Positions 35,355 through 47,130 of a stretch of DNA of 64,000 nucleotides are shown piece after piece; position 1 is the stretch's first letter; each line of letters begins with the position of its first letter. Source of the DNA: Maratus speciosus. Its lineage: Eukaryota > Arthropoda > Arachnida > Araneae > Salticidae. The stretch spans positions 443,487,502 through 443,551,501 of the forward strand of contig OZ010794.1 in NCBI GenBank assembly GCA_963932465.1, written 5' to 3'. The translations under genes were made by a program, and so were the position numbers. The notes beneath the pieces were generated by a model that was not told the origin of the DNA, made no database searches, and worked only from the letters and a program-made list of their open reading frames with translations.

Positions 35355-35640
35355 TTTCCGTGAAACTATTCTTTTCATTTTCATTTTTCACGTAGAAATC
35401 TTACAATAAAAATGTTATGACGTAATATTCACATTTTTTTAAATTCGTGAAACTATTGGCAACTGCTGTAACAAAAAATGTTTATTCACTTTTTTAAAAA
35501 TTCGTCAAACTATTTATTTCATTTTCATTTTTCACGTGGAAATCTTGCAATATAAAAGTTATGACGTAATATTAACCTTTTTTTAAATTCGTTAAACTAT
35601 TGGCAACTGCTATAAGAAAAAAATGTTTAAATATGATAGG
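35355..35640 (+). repeat. Tandem repeat, two units of about 146 bp
   Basis: TTTCATTTTCATTTTTCACG, then GAAATCTT, TATGACGTAATATT and AAACTATTGGCAACTGCT, occur in the same order twice. The CACG/TATGACGTAAT vocabulary is shared with the Helitron family at 17489-19811, so this may be a fragment of it. Confidence 0.65.
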
Positions 35641-36066
35641 AAATTGCTGTTACATTGGCGGTTTTTTATTAATTAAAAATTAACTATAAATATTTTGATC
35701 CCGGATTACTTTAGTTGCCTCGACCGTGTTTTAATACACATATACGTAACATTTCACAATTCTGGCTTCCAAACTGTGGATTTGTATAGAATTACAGACA
35801 GGCAGACAAATTTTCATTTTTATATATTAGGTTATCTTAAAGATAATTATAATTTAGCCTCTGATACTCAACCTAATATACAAGCATGTTAAAATAATAT
35901 AGGTTATGGAAACATAAAACCTCAAATTACACAACATGAACTTTAAAAGTAATTAAAATCTGAAGTAATTTTCCAATGAGCTGGATAAATAAAACTGTTT
36001 TCTTTGTATAGATCCTTGTAGTAAAAAGAAAAATTTTTTCAGTAAGAATTTCAATCCTCGCTAATA
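35641..36066. other. Intergenic stretch
   Basis: No gene or repeat partner recognised. The 65-codon frame at 35695-35892 has no domain. Confidence 0.45.
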
Positions 36067-36351
36067 GACCAGGTGACGGCTGCACAAACCTTCACCTCAT
36101 AGAGTTGAGGCTGAAATTTCAGGATTAGTTAAAACTCGATTCCCATATTAAAATGCAACTGGTCTGACACGACATATCTTGGTGAAAACACCTGCAAACT
36201 CTATTTTGACCAGGTGACGGCTGCACAAACCTTCACCTCATAGAGTTGAGGCTGAAATTTCAGGATTAGTTAAAACTCGATTCCCATATTAAAATGCAAC
36301 TGGTTTGACACGACATATCTTGGTGGAAAACACCTGCAAACTCGATTTTAA

Positions 36352-36570
36352 CACTGTCTACATGACAGACCAGATGTTCCTACCAATAAGGTTATCTGAG
36401 CGAAATATGCTGGCTGGTTGTCGGCCCAGTTGGCTTAAATGGAAAAGCATTGGCCTTGTAAGCCAAGGATCTGGGTTCGATTCCCGGCCTGGGCATTTTT
36501 TCGCTCAGTTGGAAATATTCAATTCGTATGATAACTTTACCAGTCAGTTTGACTGTGTTAAAATAATAGT
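36352..36570 (+). mobile_element. tRNA-bearing repeat, 219 bp, 10-bp target duplication
   Basis: TCGATTTTAA flanks the unit exactly (36342-36351 and 36571-36580). The centre is a tRNA-like gene (36424-36495). The left 70 bp and right 75 bp are weakly inverted: both have AACAC(T/A)GTC at the outside and CTGAGCGAAA near the tRNA. The right module TCGCTCAGTTGGAAAT... is shared with copies at 6060, 49674, 61290 and 62000. It behaves like a retroposon or a palindromic element carrying a tRNA gene. Confidence 0.75.
36424..36495 (+). tRNA. tRNA-Thr(TGT)-like gene inside a mobile repeat
   Basis: The 72 bases fold as a full cloverleaf. The acceptor GCCCAGT/CCTGGGC has one mismatch. The D stem is GCTT/AAGC with a loop containing GG. 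The anticodon stem TTGGC/GCCAA is perfect with loop CTTGTAA (anticodon TGT). The T stem is CTGGG/CCCGG with loop TTCGATT. A follows as discriminator, then T6, a polymerase III stop. Its place inside a duplicated-target insertion suggests a SINE-type head, not a housekeeping tRNA; function is unproven. Confidence 0.65.
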
Positions 36571-36715
36571 TCGATTTTAATGGTTGATTGGTAGGTTTAC
36601 TATTGTATTTTCCTGCTCTCAGCCCGCCACGTTTTCATACCTCTCGGTGCAGGAGAACACTATGATAAACCTATCGATTAAACACTAAAATCGGGTTTGC
36701 AGGTAGTTTCCACTA

Positions 36716-37570
36716 GAGGTCTGCACGGGCCGAAATTTCCAGGCCCGGGCACGGACTGATTCGTAGAAAAAAATTTAGCCCGGCCCGATAAAAAAATGAA
36801 AAGTTCGACCCGACAGCAGCCCGGTCCGGAAAAAGTTACAATCTCTGGTGTGAATTTCTACAGAACATTGATTTTTACGTCCATTTGGTTAAAAATTTGC
36901 CTCGTACGAGGAGTTCCATTGTTTCATTTATCATTAATATTGTTAATCCATATTCCAGGTATTGAAGAGTTAAAAATTTGAAAAATGCTATGCCGTAAAA
37001 TCTTCTGAGACGGAACTGCATAGAAAAGAAAAAAAAATGCGTTATAGACAAGTTCCCTTCTTAGCAAGTGTAAATGTATTATATATTCTATTCTTACGTA
37101 TATTAGTATGTTAATTTTGAACGCATCAACATGTTTTTCTGTTTAAACCTTGATTCCGTCATAGGCAGGTTATTTTTTCCACGTTTTACTATATTTTAAT
37201 TTAGTTGTATTTTAATAAGCGTAGAAATCTACTAGAATAAACTTTAATGTTTAATTGTGGAAAATCGATTTAAAAACGTATGCACTTTTTGCAAAAATTT
37301 CAGGGCCAGGCCTAATTTTACTGACATTTGAACGGACCAGGTCATGCCGAGACAATGATTTTCATACGGATTGGGTCTAACCTATTACTGAAAATTTTGG
37401 GCCGTGAAGCCTAGGATTGAAACCAGTCTCGGCTCTGTACAGAACAAATAATTTAGGCCCGACCCGATCCTCTAGGAAAAAAGTAAAGCCCGAACCCGGT
37501 CCGGCTCGTAAAGAGTAGTCACTAGGCCCGGAACGGCCTTCGGACCACGGGCCAGGCCGTGCAGATCTCT
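36716..37570. mobile_element. GC-rich fold-back element, copy 2, 855 bp
   Basis: Starts GAGGTCTGCACGGGCC and ends GGCCGTGCAGATCTC. Arms again consist of GGCCCG-type motifs but are more decayed than in the copy at 23639-25122. Flanks AGTTTCCACTA and GGTTTCCACCA are a diverged 11-12 bp duplication. The paralogous locus at about 47024-47035 reads TAGTTTCCACCA once, with no insertion. Confidence 0.85.
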
Positions 37571-37690
37571 GGTTTCCACCAACAGATGGCTTGGCTGACT
37601 AGTCGCATTATAATGTGCTAATCGAGTTCAGTCTAATCCTAAAATTTCAGCTTTGAACTTGATGAGATGATTATCTGTGCAGGCGCCTCC

Positions 37691-38142
37691 CAGTCTATTA
37701 GCCAAAGCCCCCCCCCCCCCCCGTACCACAAAAAGCGCTCATTCAAACATCTGGATACCGAAACCAGTACAAATTACCATATTAGAGTTAACTGAGAGTT
37801 GAATATTTGAAATTTTGTTAATCGAAAGAAGAATAATTATAGCATGATATAAAAAAGGCAATAAAGTAATTACAAACAGAAAAAAAAGTTAAAAAAATTT
37901 ACTTAATTTTATGTTTTTTCTGAAAATTTAAAAAGTCAATTGACTACAGAAATCATTATAATTTGACAGAGGTATCAGCAATATATAATATTAATTTGGA
38001 GTAATATCAATACAATAAATAATTCATTAACCTTCAATAATAATTTGAAGAATATGTAAATTAAGGTCCTATAACAATTAAGGTATAACAAATTAAGTAC
38101 TCATAAATCGTGAAAGCAGAATTAACACAAATTTGGACACAG
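37691..38142. other. Intergenic stretch before the 287-bp array
   Basis: A C tract (37708-37723) and AT-rich sequence. The 60 bases left of the array could be a 3' untranslated region of the exon-like units (minus strand), but no poly(A) signal was assigned. Confidence 0.4.
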
Positions 38143-38158
38143 AAGTTCTTGGAAACTG

Positions 38159-38930
38159 TTATTCTGAACTACGTTTACGTTTCTTAGCTTGTCTGACATA
38201 AGTCTTATACTTGTTGTCAGCTGTCAGTTGCTTGAGGTGGACATCGACAGCTAACTTCAGAAATGCTTTCAACTCATCCGGATTGAGTATTAGGTAATCC
38301 TCGAAGCTGTGACAGCAAGCAAAAATCTGGTCGTAAGTACAACCTTTACAATCCAACAGACTTACGGCTTATAAAGCCGCCTCTTTCACCTCTTGGTTGG
38401 CCTATAGTTATTAAAAAGGACGGAAAATCATGTACTTGGAGACTGTTATTCTGAACTACGTTTACGTTTCTTAGCTTGTCTGACATAAGTCTTATACTTG
38501 TTGTCAGCTGTCAGTTGCAGGAGGTGGACATCGACAGCTAACTTCAGAAATGCTTTCAACTCATCCGGATTGAGTATTAGGTAATCCTCGAAGCTGTGAC
38601 AGCAAGCAAAAATCTGGTCGTAAGTACAACCTTTACAATCCAACAGACTTACGGCTTATAAAGCCGCCTCTTTCACCTCTTGGTTGGCCTATAGTTATTA
38701 AAAAGGACGGAAAATCATGTACTTGGAGACTGTTATTCTGAACTACGTTTACGTTTCTTAGCTTGTCTGACATAAGTCTTATACTTGTTGTCAGCTGTCA
38801 GTTGCAGGAGGTGGACATCGACAGCTAACTTCAGAAATGCTTTCAACTCATCCGGATTGAGTATTAGGTAATCCTCGAAGCTGTGACAGCAAGCAAAAAT
38901 CTGGTCGTAAGTACAACCTTTACAATCCAA
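38159..38930 (-). pseudogene. Array units 1-3, sharing a nonsense change
   Basis: The three lowest-coordinate units share CAA to TAA near the start of the frame (plus-strand GCTTATAAAG against GCTTGTAAAG elsewhere). They also share Asp to Asn and Thr to Ala changes (LILNPDELKAFLK). The common changes mark them as a sub-block that spread together after the nonsense mutation. Confidence 0.8.
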
Positions 38931-41600
38931 CAGACTTACGGCTTATAAAGCCGCCTCTTTCACCTCTTGGTTGGCCTATAGTTATTAAAAAGGACGGAAA
39001 ATCATGTACTTGGAGACTGTTATTCTGAACTACGTTTACGTTTCTTAGCTTGTCTGACATAAGTCTTATACTTGTTGTCAGCTGTCAGTTGCATGAGGTG
39101 GACATCGACAGCTAACTTCAGAAATGTTTTCAACTCATCCGGATCGAGTATTAGGTAATCCTCGAAGCTGTGACAGCAAGCAAAAATCTGGTCGTAAGTA
39201 CAACCTTTACAATCCAACAGACTTACGGCTTGTAAAGCCGCCACTTTCACCTCTTGGTTGGCCTATAGTTATTAAAAAGGACGGAAAATCATGTACTTGG
39301 AGACTGTTATTCTGAACTACGTTTACGTTTCTTAGCTTGTCTGCTAAGTCTTATACTTGTTGTCAGCTGTCAGTTGCAGGAGGTGGACATCGACAGCTAA
39401 CTTCAGAAATGTTTTCAACTCATCTGGATCGAGTATTAGGTAATCCTCGAAGCTGTGACAGCAAGGAAAAATCTGGTCGTAAGTACAACCTTTACAATCC
39501 AACAGACTTACGGCTTGTAAAGCCGCCTCTTTCACCTCTTGGTTGGCCTATAGTTATTAAAAAGGACGGAAAATCATGTACATGGAGACTGCTATTCTGA
39601 ACTACGTTTACGTTTCTTAGCTTGTCTGACATAAGTTTTATACTTGTTGTCAGCTGTCAGTTGCAGGAGGTGGACATCGACAGCTAACTTCAGAAATGTT
39701 TTCAACTCATCCGGATCGAGTATTAGGTAATCCTCGAAGCTGTGACAGCAAGCAAAAATCTGGTCGTAAGTACAGCCTTTACAAACTAACAGACTTACGG
39801 CTTGTAAAGCCGCCTCTTTCACCTCTTGGTTGGCCTATAGTTATTAAAAAGGACGGAAAATCATGTACATGGATACTGCTATTCTGAACTACGTTTACGT
39901 TTCTTAGCTTGTCTGACATAAGTTTTATACTTGTTGTCAGCTGTCAGTTGCAGGAGGTGGACATCGACAGCTAACTTCAGAAATGTTTTCAACTCATCTG
40001 GATCGAGTATTAGGTAATCCTCGAAGCTGTGACAGCAAGCAAAAATCTGGTCGTAAGTACAACCTTTACAATCCAACAGACTTACGGCTTGTAAAGCCGC
40101 CTCTTTCACCTCTTGGTTGGCCTATAGTTATTAAAAAGGACGGAAAATCATGTACTTGGAGACTGTTATTCTGAACTACATTTACGTTTCTTAGCTTGTC
40201 TGACATAAGTCTTATACTTGTTGTCAGCTGTCAGTTGCAGGAGGTGGACATCGACAGCTAACTTCAGAAATGTTTTCAACTCATCCGGATCGAGTATTAG
40301 GTAATCCTCGAAGCTGTGACAGCAAGCAAAAATCTGGTCGTAAGTACAGCCTTTACAATCTAACAGACTTACGGCTTGTAAAGCCGCCTCTTTCACCTCT
40401 TGGTTGACCTATAGTTATTAAAAAGAACGGAAAATCATGTACATGGAGACTGCTATTCTGAACTACGTTTACGTTTCTTAGCTTGTCTGACATAAGTCTT
40501 ATACTTGTTGTCAGCTGTCAGTAGCAGGAGGTGGACATCGACAGCTAACTTCAGAAATGTTTTCAACTCATCTGGATCGAGTATTAGGTAATCCTCGAAG
40601 CTGTGACAGCAAGCAAAAATCTGGTCGTAAGTACAACCTTTACAATCCAACAGACTTACGGCTTGTAAAGCCGCCTCTTTCACCTCTTGGTTGGCCTATA
40701 GTTATTAAAAAGGACGGAAAATCATGTACATGGAGACTGCTATTCTGAACTACGTTTACGTTTCTTAGCTTGTCTGACATAAGTTTTATACTTGTTGTCA
40801 GCTGTCAGTTGCAGGAGGTGGACATCGACAGCTAACTTCAGAAATGTTTTCAACTCATCCGGATCGAGTATTAGGTAATCCTCGAAGCTGTGACAGCAAG
40901 CAAAAATCTGGTCGTAAGTACAGCCTTTACAAACTAACAGACTTGCGGCTTGTAAAGCCGCCTCTTTCACCTCTTGGTTGGCCTATAGTTATTAAAAAGG
41001 ACGGAAAATCATGTACATGGATACTGCTATTCTGAACTACGTTTACGTTTCTTTGCTTGTCTGACATAAGTTTTATACTTGTTGTCAGCTGTCAGTTGCA
41101 GGAGGTGGACATCGACAGCTAACTTCAGAAATGTTTTCAACTCATCCGGATCGAGTATTAGGTAATCCTCGAAGCTGTGACAGCAAGCAAAAATCTGGTC
41201 GTAAGTACAGCCTTTACAATCTAACAGACTTACGGCTTGTAAAGCCGCCTCTTTCACCTCTTGGTTGGCCTATAGTTATTAAAAAGGACGGAAAATCATG
41301 TACATGGATACTGCTATTCTGAACTACGTTTACGTTTCTTAGCTTGTCTGACATAAGTTTTATACTTGTTGTCAGCTGTCAGTTGCAGGAGGTGGACATC
41401 GACAGCTAACTTCAGAAATGTTTTCAACTCATCCGGATCGAGTATTAGGTAATCCTGGAAGCTGTGACAGCAAGTAAAAATCTGGTCGTAAGTACAACCT
41501 TTACAATCCAACAGACTTACGGCTTGTAAAGCCGCCTCTTTCACCTCTTGGTTGGCCTATAGTTATTAAAAAGGATGGAAAATCATGTACTTGGAGACTG

Positions 41601-41843
41601 TTATTCTGAACTACGTTTACGTTTCTTAGCTTGTCTGACATAAGTTTTATACTTGTTGTCAGCTGTCAGTTGCAGGAGGTGGACATCGACAGCTAACTTC
41701 AGAAATGTTTTCAACTCATCCGGATCGAGTATTAGGTAATCCTCGAAGCTGTGACAGCAAGCAAAAATCTGGTCGTAAGTACAGCCTTTACAATCTAACA
41801 GACTTACGGCTTGTAAAGCCGCCTCTTTCACCTCTTGGTTGAC
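41601..41843 (-). pseudogene. Representative exon-like unit (unit 13) of the 287-bp array
   Basis: If a splice acceptor is used at AACTATAG, the exon encodes about 80 residues ending KKRKRSSE. The protein has a Cys-rich start (LLDCKGCTYDQIFACC), an acidic helix-like middle (LDPDELKTFLKLAVD) and a basic C-terminal tail that could be a nuclear signal. I do not recognise the family. Without splicing the first usable codon in this frame is GTG. Many unit-to-unit differences are synonymous (GGT/GGC, CCG/CCA, AAG/AAA, TTG/TTA). Either a terminal exon of a gene was amplified or an exon was captured in a satellite. No upstream exon was found in the window. Confidence 0.5.
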
Positions 41844-41880
41844 CTATAGTTATTAAAAAGAACGGAAAATCATGTACATG

Positions 41881-42470
41881 CATAGATTATGAAACACTTT
41901 CCAACACCGGCACAATGTTATTAAGACATTTTTTTTGAACAATGAAATGATGTATCCAATTAAGCAATTTAAGGGAAGACACGGCTGGCACACCACGTTC
42001 ACTCACATTAATTTTACTCTAACATTTCATACTCAGTTAATATATGTAACTAAATTTTATCCAAGTGTTTATGCATACTTTAATTCCTGTATTTGATAAA
42101 ACTGTGCAAGAATTTCACACAAGTAGAAGTGTCTAAGTTTTTAAGCTCTCCGAAATATTGTACTTTTCAGCAAAACCTCATTAACTCCTAAAGTACGCCA
42201 GCGATTTCGGTAAAACATTTTTTGCTGGTAGAGTATAAATGTAAGACCATATGTGGCAGGCAGTTTAAAAAAATGAATTAGTTTCCGAATAAAACATTTC
42301 TGAAAATAGAAAATTTCTGAAAATCGTCAGTGCTTTAAAATAAAAAGTTTCAGTCGATGAAAAAAACTGTCCACCATAAGTCTTGAGCATAATCCAGTGA
42401 ATATGGATTCCAAATTTCATGAAAATCGGTCGGGTAGTTTCTGAGGAAACGGGTCTTAAAGCTCGCATAT
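41881..42470. other. Spacer between the array and the long inverted repeat
   Basis: TTTAAGGGAAGACA at about 41968 has an inverted partner near 46590-46612, so this stretch may be the outer part of a larger element. No gene is seen. Confidence 0.45.
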
Positions 42471-45400
42471 GGGTCATTCCATGTCAGTTCAGGCAGGCAT
42501 GTAACCCACCGTCACAGATTTTGATGAAACTGAGTGTGTTTGTTCCTTTTATTAAGATATGATTCCCAGTATTTTTTTTTACTCTTTGGTCAAATAGTTT
42601 ATGAGAAAAAAATTGTCAAAATTTGGAAAAACTGGCGTTAGTTGGCATTCTTGACTGCTCGATTTTCAAATGTAGTATGACATAAATATGATCATATTTC
42701 AATATCTATTCTACAAATCATCTTCAAATAATTTATGCATAATATATAGGGTACGCAATTTATTAAAAAAGAATACTGTTACGCTTATAACATTTTAAGT
42801 GTGTAAAAAAATGTTTAATCTTTGAAGTCGTGATTTTTTTATGAAAAATAATGCATTAACTAAAATAGCATTATCAACAAAAGGCGGTATTTTTATTAAA
42901 TTTATTTTTTGTGCGGGATATACTTAAAGGTGTCCTTTACCTGATTCTGAAATAAAAATAGTGGGATTTTGGGTGTTTTTAGTAGTATTTCCTATTTAAA
43001 AATATTTTGAGTCCTATTTCAAATCAAATCAAGCAGAGTCATTCCATGTCAGTTCGCCTAAGACATTTAATTCACTGTCACAAATTTCAATGAAACTGGG
43101 TATATTTATAGCTCATTTTAAGACAGGATCAAGGAAATTAAAGGTGATTACAAGTAAAATATTTTTTAATATAAAAAAAAATCTAAATTTTGAAATTTTT
43201 TTAAAAATGTTTTTAATGACAGATCTATATTCAAAGACTGCATAAAAAAAAGTCATTTCAATATAAAATCACTAAATAAGTTTCAAATAATGTATATGTG
43301 ACAAATAATGTAGGCAGATTATTATTTATTGTTGTTTGTCATGTTTAAATGCTAAGAGTGTGTTTAATCTTGTGAATTCTTAAAATCAAGAATTTTGTGA
43401 AAAATAATGTGTTAATCAAAAATTTAATAATAACTGAAGGCAGGCTGTTATTACTTTTTTTAATTGTACGTAAAAATATCTTTTCAATAGTTATAAAATA
43501 AAAATAGTGAAAATATGAGCAATTTTAACAAAATTTTCATAAAATGTGAATGTTTAATGATAAATATTGAAGCTTTTCATGCTAAGATGTACTATAATGA
43601 CTATGATATCATGTATTGCTACTCTTGCTTAAATATAATACATACAATAATAAAATAACAAATATTATTTACAGCAATAAAAATTAAATTAAATAGTACC
43701 ATTTCCTTTACCAACACTACATTGCACAACAGCCGACTTGAAATCAACAGGCCACTCTTATTGAAAAATACTTTCAACTGTTCAAATAATAAATAAACTG
43801 CATTTAAATTTCTTAATATCAACTTATTATCTTAAGACGATAATAATAACTAAACAGCATAATGAATATATAAATCAGCTTTTAATTGAAAATTCATGAA
43901 ATGGTCCCTTTAAATGTTGTTGTTCATCGAGTCAATCAAAAAAAAAAAAAAAATAGTGAACCTAATATGCTGACTGCAATGACACTTCTAACAAAACTAA
44001 TTAATTCATTACCATCTGAAATCAAACCCGAAAGATCAAAAAGAAAAAAAAAAATAATCTGTAGTGTGAATGTGACATACTCAGTGGTTGTTGAGATAGG
44101 AATGTCTGTGTGACATTTTCACCTGTACTTCAATAAAATATAAACATGTAAGTTTTTTTCATTCATCCAAATTAAGTAAAACAATTGTAAAATTTTGTTG
44201 TCATTACACCAGATGTTAAATTTTTCGTTACATACTATTAGATAAGTTCTTTACTTTTAGACATTATTGACATAATATCATAAAATTTACTATATGTATT
44301 TTCTATAAGTGTATAAACAATATATATATGCTTTATTAAACATAAATGAATAATTTTTAAATAATTTGTTTGAGAACAGGGATATATATACAAATGTTGA
44401 AAATATGTTGAATATATGTTGAAAATCCATCTTTCAGCAATATTGTGATGAAATAAATCAAATTACCGTAATTTCCGGTGTATCAAACAATCGTGTTTCG
44501 ACCCAGAAATTTTTAAAAATAAAATGCAACTTTTTAGATCACAGTAAATATTGGTCTTCAAATACTGAATAAAATTTCTGGGTCCAAACTGAATTGTTTG
44601 ATCTGCGGGCTATACACCCGAAATTACGGTACATATCATTAGAAACTGAATAAAGTTACAAAAGTGCAACTCATTAAGTTTTAAATAATTTTTTAGATAT
44701 AGTTATTTGAAAGATATAAATATAATGGATTATGCATTTTTTTGCATATATTTAAAGCACAATACGTCAAAATTTTCTTCAAAAGACTGAAATTTGGTAT
44801 TTTTTTCAATATTAGCAGCTCAATGCTAAATTTTCAATATTAACAGCCAAATATGAGTTTAAAGATTAGGACTGTCATTTTGAAATTTTCTATTGGGCGG
44901 TGAGGAGCTAGTGATTTTTCTCTTTTTTGGAAAGGGATAATTGCTCTTCGCCCTAGAAGTTTTACTAAAAAACAATATTGCTTATTTTTTTTCTTAAGAA
45001 ACGAACATAAAAGATAATTTGAAAAATAAAATAAATGTATAAATAAAAATATTTCCAGGGATGATACATTGGATAGATTTTACATCTGAAAATATTGATA
45101 ATTTTAAATATGATTTAAATACTACTAAAACCAATCAAAATCCCACTATTTTTATTTCAGATCCAGTTATAATGTAGTATTATGTACAATTTAAAATTAA
45201 AAAATTAGTCATAGAAACTCCGCCTCTGATTGATAAAGATTTTTTAATAATTTCATTATTTTTTGTAAAATATTTTTGATTTAGAAGGTTATACAATTTT
45301 TTAGACACATTTAAATATTTTTTAACATTACAGCAATATTTTTTTTATAATCTACATACTTTATTTACCTTGCTTAAATTATTCGAAGAAGATTTCTTAA

Positions 45401-46567
45401 TTAGTTATTGAAATATGATTTTATATATAAAATGAGGCCTTTGAAAATTGAACAATCATTAATGGCAACTCGTGGCATTTTTCCAAAACTTTGATAATTT
45501 TTTCTCATATTTTCACTATTTTTATTTTATAACCATTTAAAAGATATTTTTACGTACAATTAAAAAAAAGAAATAACACCCTGCCTTCGGTTAATAATAA
45601 ATTTTTGATTAACACATTATTTTTGACAAAATTCTTGATTTTAAAAATTCACAAGATAAAAGACACTCTTAGCGTTTAAACATGATAAAAAACAAGAAAT
45701 AATAATCTGCCTACATTATTTGTCACATATACATTATTTGAAACCTATTTAGTGATTTTATATTGAAATAACTTTTTTTTTTTAATGCAGTCTTCGAATA
45801 TCGAACTGTCATTAAAAAAATTTAAAACATTTTTTCAAAATTTTGATATTTTTTATCTTAAAAAATATTTTACTTAGGATCAAGAAAATTAAAGGTGATT
45901 ACGTCTTAAAATAAGCTATAAACAAACCCAATTTCATTGAAATTTGTGACAGTGATTAAATGGCTTAGGGGAACTGACATGGAACGACTCTGCTTGATTT
46001 GATTTGAAATGCACCTCAAAATATTTTTAAATAGGAAATACTACCAAAAACACCCAAAATCTCACTATTTTTATTTCAGAATCAGGTAAAGGACACCTTT
46101 AAGTATATCTCCCACAAAAAATAAATTTAATAAAAATACCGCCTTTTGTTGATAATGTTTTTTTTATTAATGCATTATTTTTTCATAAAAATTCACGACT
46201 TCAAATTTTAAATATTTTTTTAGACACACTTAAATTGTTATAAGCGTAACAATATATTTTTTTCATAAGCTGCGTACCCTAAATATTATGCATAAATTAT
46301 TTGAAGATGATTTGTAGAGTAGATATTGAAATATGATTATATATATGACATGCTACATTTGAAAACTGAGCTGTCAAGAATGCCAACTGACAGCAGTTTT
46401 TCAAAATTTTGACAATTTTTTTCTCAGAAACTATTTCACCAAGGAGCAAAAAAAATTACTGGTGGTCATATCTTAATACTAAGAACAAACACGCGCAGTT
46501 TCATTAAAATCTGTGATGGTGGGTTACATATTGATATTTTACTGCCTGATTTGATGTGGAATGCCCC
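42471..46567. mobile_element. 4.1-kb element with about 1-kb multi-unit inverted repeats
   Basis: The left arm (about 42471-43525) begins GGGTCATTCCATGTCA. The right arm (about 45510-46567) ends with its diverged reverse complement (TGGAATGCCCC). ATAT lies outside both ends. Each arm holds two diverged tandem units of about 560 bp, each starting with TCATTCCATGTCAGTTC (42474 and 43034 on the left). A third related unit lies at about 45100-45505 on the right only. The core has no recognised gene, so it looks like a non-autonomous long-TIR element grown by unit duplication. Confidence 0.75.
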
Positions 46568-46769
46568 ATATTTCCCATAGGATTGCACACAGTCTTGTCT
46601 TCCCTTAAAAACACAGAACTCATTAAACATCCATTTAGTCATATCTCCCCGTACCTTCTATAACTTTTTTTGTGCAACCCTGTATGCGATCTATGGAATT
46701 TTTATACACCGCGTAATATGTTAGAAATTAGATAAGTTTGAAAGCGCACTTCCAGCCATTATTAGACGG

Positions 46770-47130
46770 GGAGGTGGCAGCACAGATCATCACCTCCTCG
46801 AGTTGGCGGCTGAGATTCCAGAATTAATTAAAGTTCTATGCACATATTAAAATGGAACTGATCAGCCAAGTCCTATCTTGGTGAAAAACACCTGCAAACC
46901 CGATTTTAGTGGTTCATTGGTAGGTTTAACTTTGTGCTTTCCTACTCCATGTTTTCATACCTTTGAATGCAGGAAAACATAACGATAAACCCACCGATCA
47001 ACTACTAAAATAGAGTCTGCAGGTAGTTTCCACCAAGATATGACTTGGCAGATCAGTTGCATTTTACTAGGCCAATCAAGTTCTGTCTAATCATGGAGCT
47101 TTGGCCGACAACTCGATGAGGCCGAGTTGA
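46770..47130. mobile_element. Palindromic MITE, copy 2 (no insertions)
   Basis: Two arms in inverted orientation (about 46772-46935 and 46980-47125) surround a short centre. Shared words are CACCTGCAAACCCGATTTTA on the left and its reversed partner TAAAATAGAGTCTGCAGGTA on the right. It is homologous to 36067-37690 and holds uninterrupted versions of both insertion sites there. Confidence 0.75.

Larger units (their letters stand above)
36067..37690. mobile_element. Palindromic MITE, copy 1, with a duplicated arm and two insertions
   Basis: The left arm is present twice in tandem (36067-36207 and 36208-36348, 141-bp period, nearly identical). Then come a tRNA-bearing insertion (36352-36570), the MITE centre, a fold-back insertion (36716-37570) and the right arm (37571-37690). 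Without the insertions it matches the uninterrupted copy at 46770-47130, which shares TTGGTGAAAACACCTGCAAA-like sequence and CAGGTAGTTTCCACCA. Confidence 0.75.
38143..41880 (-). repeat. Tandem array of 13 units, 287-bp period, each exon-like
   Basis: Stop codons recur at 38159, 38446, 38733, 39020, 39307, 39592 and then every 287 bp to 41601; the single 285-bp step comes from a 2-bp deletion in unit 5. Units are highly similar. On the minus strand each has a pyrimidine-rich stretch, TATAG, an open frame of about 80 codons and a TAA stop. Opposite-strand frames of 63-87 codons are shadows. The array ends abruptly on both sides. Confidence 0.95.

Noticed and set aside
39124..41322. Plus-strand frames of 63-87 codons repeated across the 287-bp array
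   Set aside because: They are shadows of the minus-strand exon-like frame. They repeat only because the array repeats, and the minus strand has the natural stop and acceptor.
38143..41880. CRISPR array
   Set aside because: Whole 287-bp units repeat without unique spacers and the setting is eukaryotic.
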